DNA of 64,000 nucleotides, taken from the NCBI RefSeq assembly GCF_031457955.1, contig NZ_JAVDXN010000006.1, forward strand, positions 186,001 through 250,000, written 5' to 3'. The notes below the pieces were generated by a model. It saw nothing but the letters and a program-made list of their open reading frames with translations. It did no database searches and had not been told where the DNA came from. Origin of the DNA: Mixta sp031457955 (GTDB lineage: Bacteria > Pseudomonadota > Gammaproteobacteria > Enterobacterales > Enterobacteriaceae). This document shows positions 1 through 8,752 of the stretch, in pieces. Within the stretch, counting starts at the first letter, position 1. Every line of letters begins with the position of its first letter. Position numbers and translations under genes: made by a program.

Positions 1-981
1 CGGAACAGTCGGACTGCGAGCGCGTGCCTTCATAGTCAACGCCCAACCCGCCGCCGACATCAAAGCACTGAATGTTGACGCCCAGCTTCGCCAGCTCAAC
101 GTAGAAACGCGCCGATTCACGTACGCCGGTCGCGATATCACGGATATTGGCCATCTGCGAACCGAGATGGAAATGCAGCAACTGCAGGCTATCGAGACGC
201 CCGGCGTTGCGCATGATATCGACCAGCTGCAGCACCTGCGAAGCGGACAGGCCGAATTTCGATTTCTCGCCGCCGCTGGACTGCCATTTACCGGAGCCCT
301 GCGAAGCCAGACGGGCACGAATACCCAGGCGCGGCACCACATTCAGGCGCTCCGCCTCTTCCAGCACCAGTTTCACCTCGGTCATTTTTTCGATAACCAG
401 GTAAACCTTATGCCCCATCTTTTCGCCAATCAGCGCCAGACGAATATATTCACGATCTTTATAGCCGTTACAGACGATCACCGTACGCGTCTTACCGGCG
501 TGCGCCAGTACCGCCATCAGCTCCGCTTTCGAGCCCGCTTCCAGACCCAGCGGCTCGCCGGAGTTAATCAGCGACTCGATGACGCGCTTGTGCTGGTTAA
601 CCTTGATCGGATAGACCAGGAAGTAATCGCCCTGATAGCCGTAGGATTCACGCGCGCGTTTAAAGGCGGCGTTAATCGAGCGCAGACGGTGCTGCAGGAT
701 CTGCGGAAAGCAGAACAGCGCCGGTAAACGCTGGCCATCGGCCTCACGCTCTTTTACCAGGCGGGCCAGGTCAACGCGCACGTCCGGCATATCCGGATCG
801 GGACAGACGCTAATGTGCCCCAGCTCGTTGACGTCGTAATAGTTGTTGCCCCACCAGGCAATGTTATAGGTGCGCAGCATTCTGCTCGCATCTTGATCGC
901 TCATCGCCACCTCCTGCATCGAGCGCAGTTCACCCTGTTCGCCAGCTGACGAACCCTTGATATTCTTTATGTCGTCAGACA
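1..981 (-). CDS. speA: Biosynthetic arginine decarboxylase, N-terminal half (cut by window edge)
   Basis: PLP-dependent decarboxylation of arginine to agmatine, the first step of the agmatine route to putrescine. The reading frame runs off the left edge, so only the first ~327 residues are visible (the family is ~630-660). The N-terminus matches E. coli SpeA closely, including the conserved SMQEVAMS and AWWGNNYYDVNELGH segments. The PLP-binding lysine lies in YPIKVNQ (K127), and the glycine-rich FDVGGGLGVDYEG stretch sits near the edge. The start ATG (981-979) overlaps the stop of the upstream leader ORF (ATG-TC-TGA), which suggests translational coupling. Identity is certain; the C-terminus was not seen. 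Confidence 0.97.
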
Positions 982-1169
982 TCGCGAACCTCAACATTAA
1001 TTAGTGTGGCAGAATAATTAGCAACTATCGCAGTTTGGCATTGCCAGAACAAGCCATCTTCCGGCGCGGTTGCCAGCATATCATGCTGAACCGTCGCCTC
1101 AGGCCACTGCGTCAGTGATTCAGTGTAAAACACGTCGCCGAACTCCGTGTTGCGGGATAGAAAAAGCAT
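975..1169 (-). CDS. yqgB: YqgB-like leader ORF upstream of speA
   Basis: Predicted 64-residue protein ending inside the speA start region. Its C-terminal part (GLFWQCQTAIVANYSATLI) resembles the end of E. coli YqgB (GLLSQFQAAIVVNCFTLNK as recalled), a small protein encoded immediately upstream of speA. I chose the ATG at 1169 because a good ribosome site (AAGGTGAG) lies 5 bases before it. A shorter start at 1079 would give a 34-residue product closer in size to E. coli YqgB (43 residues). The ribosome site is partly buried in an 8-bp hairpin. The overlap with speA suggests a leader role, but this is inference. Confidence 0.55.
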   Translation of the reverse strand: MLFLSRNTEFGDVFYTESLTQWPEATVQHDMLATAPEDGLFWQCQTAIVANYSATLINVEVRDV

Positions 1170-1176
1170 CAGCTCA

Positions 1177-1196
1177 CCTTCAGTAAACACTGAAGG
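1177..1196 (-). promoter_or_regulatory. Hairpin overlapping the ribosome site of the speA leader ORF
   Basis: A perfect 8-bp inverted repeat (CCTTCAGT / ACTGAAGG, 4-nt loop) on the transcribed strand. Its 3' arm contributes the AAGG of the ribosome-binding site of the leader ORF starting at 1169. If formed in mRNA it would partly hide that site, and through the leader/speA overlap could modulate arginine decarboxylase. Function is inferred from geometry only. Confidence 0.45.
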
Positions 1197-1484
1197 CACC
1201 CAGTAAAAACTGTAGCAAGTTAGCCTGCGCTCGTGTCGTGATGATGACCGATACAGAGAAAACGTTGGCGGAAAAGGCTGGCGGAGGCGCAAACGGAAAG
1301 GGACAACCGCACATCAGTGCAGCGGAGCGAACCGGAAGAAAGGATGAAAACCTGGTTCATTACTCGTATCACCTCCACACATGCCGGGCATGTGGAAAAT
1401 AGGCCTGAGGGTGAAAATCAGATCAAAATCTGACGGGCCAGACGCCGCAGCGTCCTGTTTCTTCGCTGAAAACAGCAGCCGCGT

Positions 1485-1513
1485 TTTATACCGCTCACGC
1501 AGGCAAAATGCAA
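1485..1513 (-). promoter_or_regulatory. Predicted sigma70 promoter of speA
   Basis: Reading leftward, TTGCAT (1513-1508) and TATAAA (1490-1485) are separated by exactly 17 bp, a near-consensus sigma70 promoter. It would give a leader of roughly 300 nt before the YqgB-like ORF and ~500 nt before speA. No other promoter-like element as good was seen in the speA-metK gap. The rest of 1170-1627 shows no further gene I can support. Confidence 0.55.
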
Positions 1514-1627
1514 AAACAAATTATGTAAGCTGTGGTTGCTATCAGGAAATGGCGATCCTGGCCGATAACTCGAAAAGAGCCCACAACAAAAAAGGGCTGG
1601 CAATTCGCTTACGGAGTAACCTAAAAT

Positions 1628-1651
1628 AGACGTCCAGATGTTAATCCGTCT
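1628..1651 (+). promoter_or_regulatory. Three tandem MetJ boxes upstream of metK
   Basis: Three adjacent 8-bp units, AGACGTCC-AGATGTTA-ATCCGTCT, match the met box consensus AGACGTCT at 7, 5 and 6 positions. Tandem met boxes are how the MetJ-SAM repressor binds cooperatively, and E. coli metK is a known MetJ target. They lie about 120 bp before the metK start and would provide feedback by SAM, the product of MetK. Confidence 0.8.
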
Positions 1652-1769
1652 AAACTGGTTAACTTCTGTGCTGCACGCGGCTTTGCCTGAAGGGGCGTTG
1701 AATCAGGCTAAGCCTTTTTCTGCGCCGGGCAGTTGTTCATTAAACCGTTTTAGTAAGGTAAAGAATCAA

Positions 1770-2921
1770 ATGGCTAAACACCTTTTCACCTCAGAGTCCG
1801 TATCCGAGGGACATCCTGATAAAATCGCCGATCAGATTTCGGACGCCGTTCTTGACGCGATTCTCGCTCAGGATCCGAAAGCACGCGTGGCTTGCGAAAC
1901 CTATGTGAAGACCGGCATGGTGCTGGTCGGTGGCGAAATCACCACCAGCGCCTGGGTTGATATCGAAGAGATCACGCGCCAGACCGTACGTGACATCGGC
2001 TATGTTCACTCTGATATGGGCTTTGATGCCAACTCCTGCGCCGTGCTGAGTGCGATCGGCAAGCAGTCGCCGGATATCAATCAGGGCGTTGACCGCATCG
2101 ATCCGCTGGAACAGGGCGCGGGCGACCAGGGCCTGATGTTTGGCTACGCCACCAATGAAACCGATGTGCTGATGCCAGCGCCGGTGACCTATGCGCACCG
2201 TCTGGTGCAGCGTCAGTCTGAAGTGCGTAAAAACGGCAGCCTGCCGTGGCTGCGTCCGGATGCCAAAAGCCAGGTGACCTTCCAGTACGATGGCGGCAAA
2301 ATTGTGGGTATCGACGCCGTGGTGCTGTCTACTCAGCATGCGGAAGAGGTTTCTCAGTCTGACCTGCAAGAAGCGGTGATGGAAGAGATCATCAAGCCGG
2401 TCCTGCCGACCGAATGGTTGAGCGCCAGCACTAAATTCTTTATTAACCCAACCGGACGCTTTGTTATCGGCGGCCCCATGGGCGACTGCGGCCTGACCGG
2501 TCGTAAGATCATCGTTGATACCTACGGCGGCATGGCCCGTCACGGCGGCGGCGCGTTCTCAGGTAAAGATCCGTCCAAAGTTGACCGCTCAGCGGCTTAT
2601 GCCGCGCGCTACGTAGCGAAAAACATCGTGGCCGCAGGCCTGGCTGACCGCTGTGAGATCCAGGTTTCCTACGCTATCGGCGTAGCAGAACCGACCTCAA
2701 TCATGGTGGAAACCTTCGGCACAGAGAAAATCGCGACCGAGCAGCTGACGCTGCTGGTGCGTGAATTCTTCGATCTGCGTCCGTACGGTTTGATTCAGAT
2801 GCTGGATCTGCTGCAGCCGATCTACCGTGAAACGGCAGCTTACGGCCACTTTGGTCGCGAGCATTTCCCGTGGGAAAAAACCGATAAAGCACAGCAGCTG
2901 CGCGACGCAGCGGGCCTGTAA
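1770..2921 (+). CDS. metK: S-adenosylmethionine synthetase
   Basis: Makes SAM from methionine and ATP in the cytoplasm; homotetramer. The 383-residue product matches the family length (E. coli 384) and starts MAKHLFTSESVSEGHPDK, where the histidine and lysine are ATP/phosphate-site residues. The internal GPMGDCGLTGRKI and GGGAFSGKDPSKVDRS phosphate-binding segments are present. I chose the ATG at 1770 because an upstream in-frame extension (from 1638) runs through the MetJ operator and has no family support. The gene is monocistronic, with its own terminator, and is divergent from speA. Confidence 0.98.
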   Translation: MAKHLFTSESVSEGHPDKIADQISDAVLDAILAQDPKARVACETYVKTGMVLVGGEITTSAWVDIEEITRQTVRDIGYVHSDMGFDANSCAVLSAIGKQSPDINQGVDRIDPLEQGAGDQGLMFGYATNETDVLMPAPVTYAHRLVQRQSEVRKNGSLPWLRPDAKSQVTFQYDGGKIVGIDAVVLSTQHAEEVSQSDLQEAVMEEIIKPVLPTEWLSASTKFFINPTGRFVIGGPMGDCGLTGRKIIVDTYGGMARHGGGAFSGKDPSKVDRSAAYAARYVAKNIVAAGLADRCEIQVSYAIGVAEPTSIMVETFGTEKIATEQLTLLVREFFDLRPYGLIQMLDLLQPIYRETAAYGHFGREHFPWEKTDKAQQLRDAAGL

Positions 2922-2961
2922 ACACTTCACGCTGCCGCATTCGTCGGCGGCGTTCAATGTA

Positions 2962-2990
2962 AAAGGGAGCATTAATGGCTCCCTTTTTTT
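2962..2990 (+). terminator. metK intrinsic terminator
   Basis: An AAGGGAGC / GCTCCCTT stem with a 7-nt loop is followed by a run of Ts, 40 bp after the metK stop. It is a canonical rho-independent terminator. Confidence 0.9.
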
Positions 2991-3251
2991 ATTCCTCATG
3001 TTTTTTTTCACCAGCTACACTTTTGGTTGCCTGTCGGCTGCGCCGTCATGATAACGCTTACAAATCGAAAGGCCTTATATTTCTGTTATTTAGGATTTAA
3101 TCGCGGATGTATTTTGCCGGAAAATGCGTTATTTTCAGCGTCGTCTGATAGTTCGTTAACACCCGACTGTCAGAAACTTAACAGGTGCTATACCTTACTG
3201 GTTATGTAATCAGAGCCTGGTGATAAATGCTGGTTTTCAGGGTTCCAGCGA

Positions 3252-3267
3252 GTGTAACCGATTACAC
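3252..3267 (+). promoter_or_regulatory. GalR/GalS operator upstream of galP
   Basis: GTGTAACCGATTACAC is a full match to the GalR/GalS operator pattern GTGNAANCGNTTNCAC. E. coli galP is repressed by GalR/GalS, so the site fits its position 83 bp before the galP start. The preceding ~330 bp (2991-3251) shows no other gene or site I can support. Confidence 0.85.
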
Positions 3268-3270
3268 CTC

Positions 3271-3286
3271 TGTGATCTGTCTCACT
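3271..3286 (+). promoter_or_regulatory. CRP site upstream of galP
   Basis: TGTGATCTGTCTCACT matches the cAMP-CRP consensus TGTGA-N6-TCACA at 9 of 10 conserved positions. It lies 3 bp downstream of the GalR operator, an arrangement expected for glucose-repressed, galactose-induced transport. Confidence 0.8.
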
Positions 3287-3349
3287 TTTCGCCACGTTCG
3301 GGTCTCTTAACATTGATAACTACAACGATGGATACTATTCGGAGGCACT

Positions 3350-4747
3350 ATGCCTGGTAATACCCACAAAAGCAGAACCTCGAATAAGATGATGACCTTA
3401 TTCGTCTGCTTTCTTGCTGCACTTGCTGGCCTGCTGTTTGGCCTGGATATCGGCGTTATCGCCGGTGCCCTACCCTTTATCGCCAAAGATTTTAACGTTA
3501 CACCTCATCAACAAGAGTGGATCGTTAGCTCAATGATGTTTGGCGCCGCAATCGGTGCGATCGGCAGCGGCTGGATGTCCTCCCGCCTGGGTCGTAAAAA
3601 AAGCCTGATGGCAGGTGCCATCCTGTTTGTGATCGGTTCGCTCTGGTCGGCTATGGCGCCTAACCCGGAAATGCTGATCGCCGCTCGCGTGGTGCTGGGC
3701 CTGGCCGTAGGCGTTGCCTCTTATACCGCGCCGCTCTACCTGTCGGAAATCGCGCCGGAGAAAATTCGCGGCAGCATGATCTCTCTCTATCAGCTGATGA
3801 TCACTATCGGTATCCTGGGCGCTTATCTTTCCGATACCGCCTTTAGCTATAGCGGCGACTGGCGCTGGATGCTGGGCGTGATCACCATTCCGGCGATCCT
3901 GCTGCTGGTTGGCGTTTTCTTCCTGCCCAACAGCCCGCGTTGGCTGGCGGCAAAAGGTAACTTCCGTGATGCACAGCGCGTATTGGATCGCCTGCGCGAT
4001 ACCAGCGAGCAGGCAAAACGTGAACTGGATGAGATCCGCGAAAGCCTGAAAATCAAGCAGACCGGCTGGAGCCTGTTCCGTGGCAACAGCAACTTCCGTC
4101 GCGCGGTGTTCCTCGGCGTACTGTTGCAGGTGATGCAGCAGTTTACCGGCATGAACGTCATCATGTATTACGCGCCGAAAATCTTTGAAATCGCGGGCTT
4201 TACCAATACCACCGAGCAGATGTGGGGCACGGTCATCGTTGGACTGATCAACGTTCTCGCCACCTTTATCGCTATCGGTCTGGTGGATCGCTGGGGCCGT
4301 AAACCGACGCTGACGCTGGGCTTCCTGGTGATGGCGGTGGGTATGGGCATCCTGGGCACCATGCTGCATATCGGTATCGAATCGCCGGGCGCGCAATACT
4401 TTGCCGTTGCCATGCTGCTGATGTTTATCATCGGCTTTGCGATGAGCGCCGGTCCGTTGATCTGGGTGCTGTGTTCTGAAATTCAGCCGCTGAAAGGCCG
4501 CGATTTCGGTATCACCGTTTCCACCACTACCAACTGGATTGCCAACATGATCGTCGGCGCAACCTTCCTGACGATGCTGAATACGCTGGGCAACGCCAAT
4601 ACCTTCTGGGTATACGCAGGCCTGAATATTCTGTTCATCATCCTGACGGTGATGCTGATTCCGGAAACGAAAAATATCTCTCTGGAACATATCGAACGCA
4701 ATTTGATGTCGGGCAAAAAACTGCGCGATATCGGTTCGCAAGAATAA
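3350..4747 (+). CDS. galP: Galactose:H+ symporter
   Basis: Inner-membrane major facilitator of the sugar porter family, importing galactose (and glucose) with a proton. 465 residues (E. coli 464) with about 12 predicted membrane segments. Family signatures seen: RLGRKKSL after helix 2, PNSPRWL before the central loop, QQFTGMNVIMYY in helix 7, DRWGRKP, and PETKNISLEHIE at the C-terminus. The start ATG has a GGAGG ribosome site 6 bases upstream. Upstream GalR and CRP sites give a regulatory logic like that of E. coli galP. Confidence 0.96.
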   Translation: MPGNTHKSRTSNKMMTLFVCFLAALAGLLFGLDIGVIAGALPFIAKDFNVTPHQQEWIVSSMMFGAAIGAIGSGWMSSRLGRKKSLMAGAILFVIGSLWSAMAPNPEMLIAARVVLGLAVGVASYTAPLYLSEIAPEKIRGSMISLYQLMITIGILGAYLSDTAFSYSGDWRWMLGVITIPAILLLVGVFFLPNSPRWLAAKGNFRDAQRVLDRLRDTSEQAKRELDEIRESLKIKQTGWSLFRGNSNFRRAVFLGVLLQVMQQFTGMNVIMYYAPKIFEIAGFTNTTEQMWGTVIVGLINVLATFIAIGLVDRWGRKPTLTLGFLVMAVGMGILGTMLHIGIESPGAQYFAVAMLLMFIIGFAMSAGPLIWVLCSEIQPLKGRDFGITVSTTTNWIANMIVGATFLTMLNTLGNANTFWVYAGLNILFIILTVMLIPETKNISLEHIERNLMSGKKLRDIGSQE

Positions 4748-4763
4748 TCCTGCTATCGGTAAC

Positions 4764-4798
4764 AGCCGGGGCCGCCTTTGCCGCCCCGGCTTTTTTTT
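4764..4798 (+). terminator. galP intrinsic terminator
   Basis: A GC-rich stem AGCCGGGGC / GCCCCGGCT is followed by eight Ts, 17 bp after galP. Confidence 0.92.
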
Positions 4799-4881
4799 AA
4801 CGCTTCCCTCCCCTTTCTCCGGCGCGTTCAATCACGGCATCCCATTGTTTTCTTTTTTTACGCGCCGTATGCTTTGCCGCT

Positions 4882-5400
4882 ATGAAATCGATTCGCCTTC
4901 CTATTGCCCTGCAGCAGGCCGTGATGCGCACGCTACGTGAGAAGCTGCAGCAGGCTAACCAGCGCCTGGCACGCAACTATCCTGAACCCAATCTGATTTA
5001 TCAGCAGCGCGGGACGGCGGCGGGCACCGCCTGGCTGGCAAGCTGGGAGATCCGCCTTAATCCGGTGCTGCTGCTGGAAAATCAGCAGGCGTTTATTGAA
5101 GAAGTGGTGCCGCACGAGCTGGCGCATCTGCTGGTATGGCGTCACTTTGGCCGCGTCGCGCCGCATGGCAAAGAGTGGAAATGGATGATGGAAACCATTC
5201 TGGAGGTACCGGCACGCCGTACGCATTCCTTTGCCGTCGCCTCGGTGCGCGGCAAATCCTTTCCTTACCGTTGCCGCTGCCAGCAGCATCAACTGACGGT
5301 TCGCCGTCATAACCGCGTGGTGCGCGGCGAAACAGAATATCGCTGTGTCCAGTGCGGCGATCGGCTTGTCGCAGGCGATTACGCGCCGCCAGGCAACTGA
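4882..5400 (+). CDS. sprT: SprT zinc-metalloprotease-like protein
   Basis: 172 residues. The HELAH motif (H78, E79, H82) and the following HGKEW form a gluzincin-type metal site. C-terminal CRCQQH and CVQCG make a probable zinc ribbon. The family is related to the eukaryotic Spartan/SPRTN DNA-protein crosslink protease; the bacterial function is poorly defined. It sits between galP and endA as in E. coli, and has its own start after the galP terminator. Confidence 0.92.
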   Translation: MKSIRLPIALQQAVMRTLREKLQQANQRLARNYPEPNLIYQQRGTAAGTAWLASWEIRLNPVLLLENQQAFIEEVVPHELAHLLVWRHFGRVAPHGKEWKWMMETILEVPARRTHSFAVASVRGKSFPYRCRCQQHQLTVRRHNRVVRGETEYRCVQCGDRLVAGDYAPPGN

Positions 5401-5506
5401 TCCGCCCAATTAGCGCGCATTTCCCCTCAATCGGCCCTTTGGCATTTCGACAGACGTCGCAATCTGGTACGCTGCGCGCTCTTTTTCGTCAGTTGAAAAA
5501 TGGAAT

Positions 5507-6220
5507 ATGTCTCGCAAATTTTTGTTTACCGTTCTCTTTTCCGCTCTGCTCGCGCCGTTAGCCGCGCATAGCCTGAGCGTAAACGCTTATCATCAGAATA
5601 ATTTTCAGCAGGCGAAGAAAGTCTCTGTGCAAATCAATGCCGATGCGCCAGGCTCCTTTTACTGCGGCTGTAAAATTAACTGGCAGGGAAAGAAAGGCGT
5701 GCCCGATCTGGCGTCATGCGGCTATCAGGTGCGTAAAAACGCTAACCGTGCCAACCGCATCGAATGGGAGCATGTGGTTCCCGCCTGGCAGTTCGGCCAC
5801 CAGCGCCAGTGCTGGCAGGACGGCGGTCGTAAAAACTGCAGCAAAGATAAAGGCTATCGTGAGATAGAGTCGGATCTGCATAACCTGCAACCGGCGATTG
5901 GCGAAGTGAACGGCGATCGCGGCAACTTTATGTACAGTCAGTGGAACGGCAGCGAACGTCAATACGGCCAGTGCGCAATGAAAATTGATTTCAAAAATAA
6001 ACTGGCAGAGCCGCCAGCACGTGCGCGCGGCATTATCGCCCGTACTTATTTTTATATGCGCGATCGCTACCAGCTGCGCCTTTCTCGTCAGCAAACGCAG
6101 CTGATGCAGGTATGGGATAAGCAATATCCGGCCACGCCCTGGGAATGCGAACGTGATAAGCGCATCGCAAAAATTCAGGGAAACCATAACCCGTACGTTG
6201 AGCGCGCTTGCCAGCGCTAA
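5507..6220 (+). CDS. endA: Periplasmic DNA-specific endonuclease I
   Basis: Non-specific double-strand DNA endonuclease exported to the periplasm. 237 residues with an N-terminal signal peptide (basic MSRK, hydrophobic core, cleavage near AAHS). The EWEHVVPAW segment carries the catalytic-type histidine and the later SDLHNLQPAIGEVNGDRGNF segment carries the conserved asparagine/histidine residues. Multiple cysteines suggest disulfides. Gene order sprT-endA-rsmE is as in E. coli. Confidence 0.96.
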   Translation: MSRKFLFTVLFSALLAPLAAHSLSVNAYHQNNFQQAKKVSVQINADAPGSFYCGCKINWQGKKGVPDLASCGYQVRKNANRANRIEWEHVVPAWQFGHQRQCWQDGGRKNCSKDKGYREIESDLHNLQPAIGEVNGDRGNFMYSQWNGSERQYGQCAMKIDFKNKLAEPPARARGIIARTYFYMRDRYQLRLSRQQTQLMQVWDKQYPATPWECERDKRIAKIQGNHNPYVERACQR

Positions 6221-6325
6221 AAGCGCTGCCCTAAACTTTACGTAACCGCGTGATGCGCTGCGCGCCCGTCACGCGAAGGCACTTTCTGCCGTGCGCCTGC
6301 GCGGCCTGTTATGATCAGGAACCTC

Positions 6326-7057
6326 ATGCGAAAACCCCGCATTTATCATCCCGAAAGTTTAACGGTCGGTCAGGAGATCGCGCTTAGCGAAGATGCCGCC
6401 AATCACGTTGGCCGGGTGCTGCGTATGGGCAGCGGCCAGGCGCTGGAACTGTTTGATGGCAGTAATCTGGTTTTTGACGGTGAAATTGTTCGCGCCGATA
6501 AGCGCAGCGTAACGGTAAAAGTTATGCAAAGCCGCGAAGATAGCCGCGAATCGCCGCTGCATCTGCATTTAGGCCAGGTTATGTCGCGTGGTGAAAAGAT
6601 GGAGTTCACCATTCAAAAGTCGATTGAACTGGGCGTTAATGTTATTACCCCCTTGTTTTCTGAGCGCTGCGGCGTAAAGCTGGACGCCGAGCGTCAGGCC
6701 AAAAAGATTCAACAGTGGCAAAAAATCGCCGTGGCCGCCTGCGAGCAGTGCGGGCGTAATGTGGTGCCTGAGGTACGTGAAGCGATGTCGCTGGAAGCCT
6801 GGTGCGCCGAACAGGACAACGCGCTGAAGTTGAATCTTCATCCACGCGCGCAGCACAGCATCAATACGCTGCCGCAGCCGGTGGAGCGGGTGCGCCTGCT
6901 GATTGGCCCGGAAGGCGGGTTGACCGCTGAAGAGATCGCCATGACCGGCCACCAGGGTTTTACCGATATCTTGCTTGGCCCACGCGTGCTGCGCACAGAG
7001 ACCACCGCGCTCACGGCCATTACGGCACTCCAGGTCAGGTTTGGCGATCTGGGTTAA
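6326..7057 (+). CDS. rsmE: 16S rRNA m3U1498 methyltransferase
   Basis: SAM-dependent methylation of U1498 in 16S rRNA. The product starting MRKPRIYHPE is 243 residues, the same length as E. coli RsmE. I preferred the ATG at 6326 because it aligns with E. coli and has an AGGA ribosome site. An in-frame ATG at 6311 has none. SPOUT-fold signatures are present: GEKMEFTIQKSIELGV, LIGPEGGL, and the knot segment LGPRVLRTETTAL. Confidence 0.96.
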   Translation: MRKPRIYHPESLTVGQEIALSEDAANHVGRVLRMGSGQALELFDGSNLVFDGEIVRADKRSVTVKVMQSREDSRESPLHLHLGQVMSRGEKMEFTIQKSIELGVNVITPLFSERCGVKLDAERQAKKIQQWQKIAVAACEQCGRNVVPEVREAMSLEAWCAEQDNALKLNLHPRAQHSINTLPQPVERVRLLIGPEGGLTAEEIAMTGHQGFTDILLGPRVLRTETTALTAITALQVRFGDLG

Positions 7058-7151
7058 GCTGAATAAGCGGCCCATTGCGTTAAGCCTGAAAAAAGAATTT
7101 ATGCCAATCTGCGGCAAGCGGCATACCGGCCGCCCGCTCGAGGAGAACAGA

Positions 7152-8096
7152 ATGATTAAGCTTGGCATCGTCATGGATCCGATTACGACGATCAATATTA
7201 AAAAAGATTCCAGCTTTGCAATGCTGCTGGAAGCACAGCGCCGTGGTTATGAAATTCACTATATGGAGATGGGCGATCTCTATCTACGCGGCGGCGAAGC
7301 GCGCGCCCGCACGCGCCAGCTCAGCGTTGAGCAGAACTATGACAAATGGTTTGAGTTTGGCAGCGAGCAGGATATCGCGCTGGCCGAGCTGAACGTGATT
7401 CTGATGCGTAAAGATCCGCCTTTCGACACAGAATTTATTTACGCCACCTATATGCTGGAGCGTGCGGAAGAGCAAGGCGTGCTGATCGTTAACAAACCGC
7501 AAAGCCTGCGCGACTGTAATGAAAAGCTGTTTACCGCCTGGTTCTCTGAGCTGACGCCCGATACGCTGGTAACGCGTGACGGCAAGCGCATCCGTGAGTT
7601 CTGGCGCCAACACGGCGACATTATCCTGAAGCCGCTGGACGGCATGGGCGGCTCCTCTATTTTCCGTGTGAAACAGGACGATCCCAATGTCGGGGTCATT
7701 CTGGAAGCGCTGACCAATCACGGTAAGTTCTTCTGCATGGCGCAAAACTATCTGCCAGCGATTAAAGATGGCGATAAACGCGTGCTGGTGGTGGATGGCG
7801 AGCCGGTGCCTTATTGCCTGGCGCGCATTCCTCAGTCGGGCGAAACGCGCGGCAACCTCGCCGCCGGTGGCCGCGGTGAAGCGCGTCCGCTGAGCGAAAG
7901 CGACTGGGAGATCGCGCGTCGCGTTGCGCCGACGCTGAAACAAAAAGGCCTGATCTTTGTTGGCCTGGATATTATCGGCGACAAGCTGACTGAGATAAAC
8001 GTTACCAGCCCGACCTGCATTCGTGAAATCGAAGCCGCCTTCCCGGTCTCCATCACCGGTATGTTGATGGATGCTATTGAGAAGCGCCTGGCGTAA
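7152..8096 (+). CDS. gshB: Glutathione synthetase
   Basis: ATP-dependent ligation of glycine to gamma-glutamylcysteine, the second step of glutathione synthesis. 314 residues (E. coli 316). ATP-grasp fold: MDPI N-terminus, KPLDGMGGSSIFR as the nucleotide-binding loop, ETRGNLAAGGRGEARPL as the flexible lid, and EINVTSPTCIREIE with metal-binding acidic residues. The start has a strong GAGGAG ribosome site. A longer in-frame start exists at 6975, but it lies inside rsmE and is not supported. Confidence 0.97.
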   Translation: MIKLGIVMDPITTINIKKDSSFAMLLEAQRRGYEIHYMEMGDLYLRGGEARARTRQLSVEQNYDKWFEFGSEQDIALAELNVILMRKDPPFDTEFIYATYMLERAEEQGVLIVNKPQSLRDCNEKLFTAWFSELTPDTLVTRDGKRIREFWRQHGDIILKPLDGMGGSSIFRVKQDDPNVGVILEALTNHGKFFCMAQNYLPAIKDGDKRVLVVDGEPVPYCLARIPQSGETRGNLAAGGRGEARPLSESDWEIARRVAPTLKQKGLIFVGLDIIGDKLTEINVTSPTCIREIEAAFPVSITGMLMDAIEKRLA

Positions 8097-8188
8097 ATTT
8101 GAACGGGGCAATAGCCCCGTCTTCAACCTGTTAATGGTCCCTGCGGTCACCTGCCGTTAGCCGTTAACCCGTATTCAGACGAGTGAGA

Positions 8189-8752
8189 ATGAATTTACAG
8201 CACCATTTTTTGATTGCGATGCCCGCCCTCCATGATCCGCTGTTTAAACGTTCGGTGGTCTATATCTGCGAGCATAATCAGGACGGCGCCATGGGGATAA
8301 TTATTAATAAACCGATGGAGAACCTGACGGTTGACGGCATCCTGACCAAACTGAAAATTGCGCCCTCCCCGCGCGATCCGCAGGTTAAGCTGGATAAACC
8401 GGTTTTTTCCGGCGGCCCGCTGGCGGAAGATCGCGGCTTTATTTTGCATTCCGCGCAGCGCACTTTCGCTTCCAGTATCCGTATCTCTGATAATACGGTG
8501 ATCACCACCTCACGCGATGTCCTTGAATCTCTTGGCACGCCGGAACAGCCGGAGCAGGTGCTGGTTGCGCTCGGCTACTGCGCCTGGGAGAAAGATCAGC
8601 TGGAAGGCGAACTGCTGGAAAATGCCTGGCTGACCACGCCCGCTAACAGCAATATTCTGTTCCAGACGCCAATTGCCGAACGGTGGCGTGAAGCGGCGAA
8701 AAGCATCGGCGTGGATATACATAATATCACCAGCGAGGCAGGCCACGCCTGA
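8189..8752 (+). CDS. yqgE: UPF0301 protein YqgE
   Basis: 187 residues, identical in length to E. coli YqgE; starts MNLQHHFLIAMPAL and has the family core GGPLAEDRGFILH and SSIRISDNTVITTSRDVLE. Molecular function unknown. The ATG at 8189 is preferred over an in-frame GTG two codons earlier because it matches family members. Its stop overlaps the start of yqgF (TGATG), implying coupled translation. Confidence 0.94.
   Translation: MNLQHHFLIAMPALHDPLFKRSVVYICEHNQDGAMGIIINKPMENLTVDGILTKLKIAPSPRDPQVKLDKPVFSGGPLAEDRGFILHSAQRTFASSIRISDNTVITTSRDVLESLGTPEQPEQVLVALGYCAWEKDQLEGELLENAWLTTPANSNILFQTPIAERWREAAKSIGVDIHNITSEAGHA

Noticed and set aside
1378..1394. CACATGCC-G-GGCATGTG palindrome in the speA-metK gap
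   Set aside because: Perfect arms, but a 1-nt centre excludes an RNA hairpin of that form, and no known regulator site was recognised. Not linked to either promoter.
1638..1769. N-terminal extension of MetK
   Set aside because: The frame is open, but it runs through the MetJ boxes, lacks family similarity and starts without a ribosome site.
3530..4831. 433-codon open frame antisense to galP
   Set aside because: Codon-bias shadow of a clear galP gene: His/Gln/Arg-rich composition, no ribosome site, no family.
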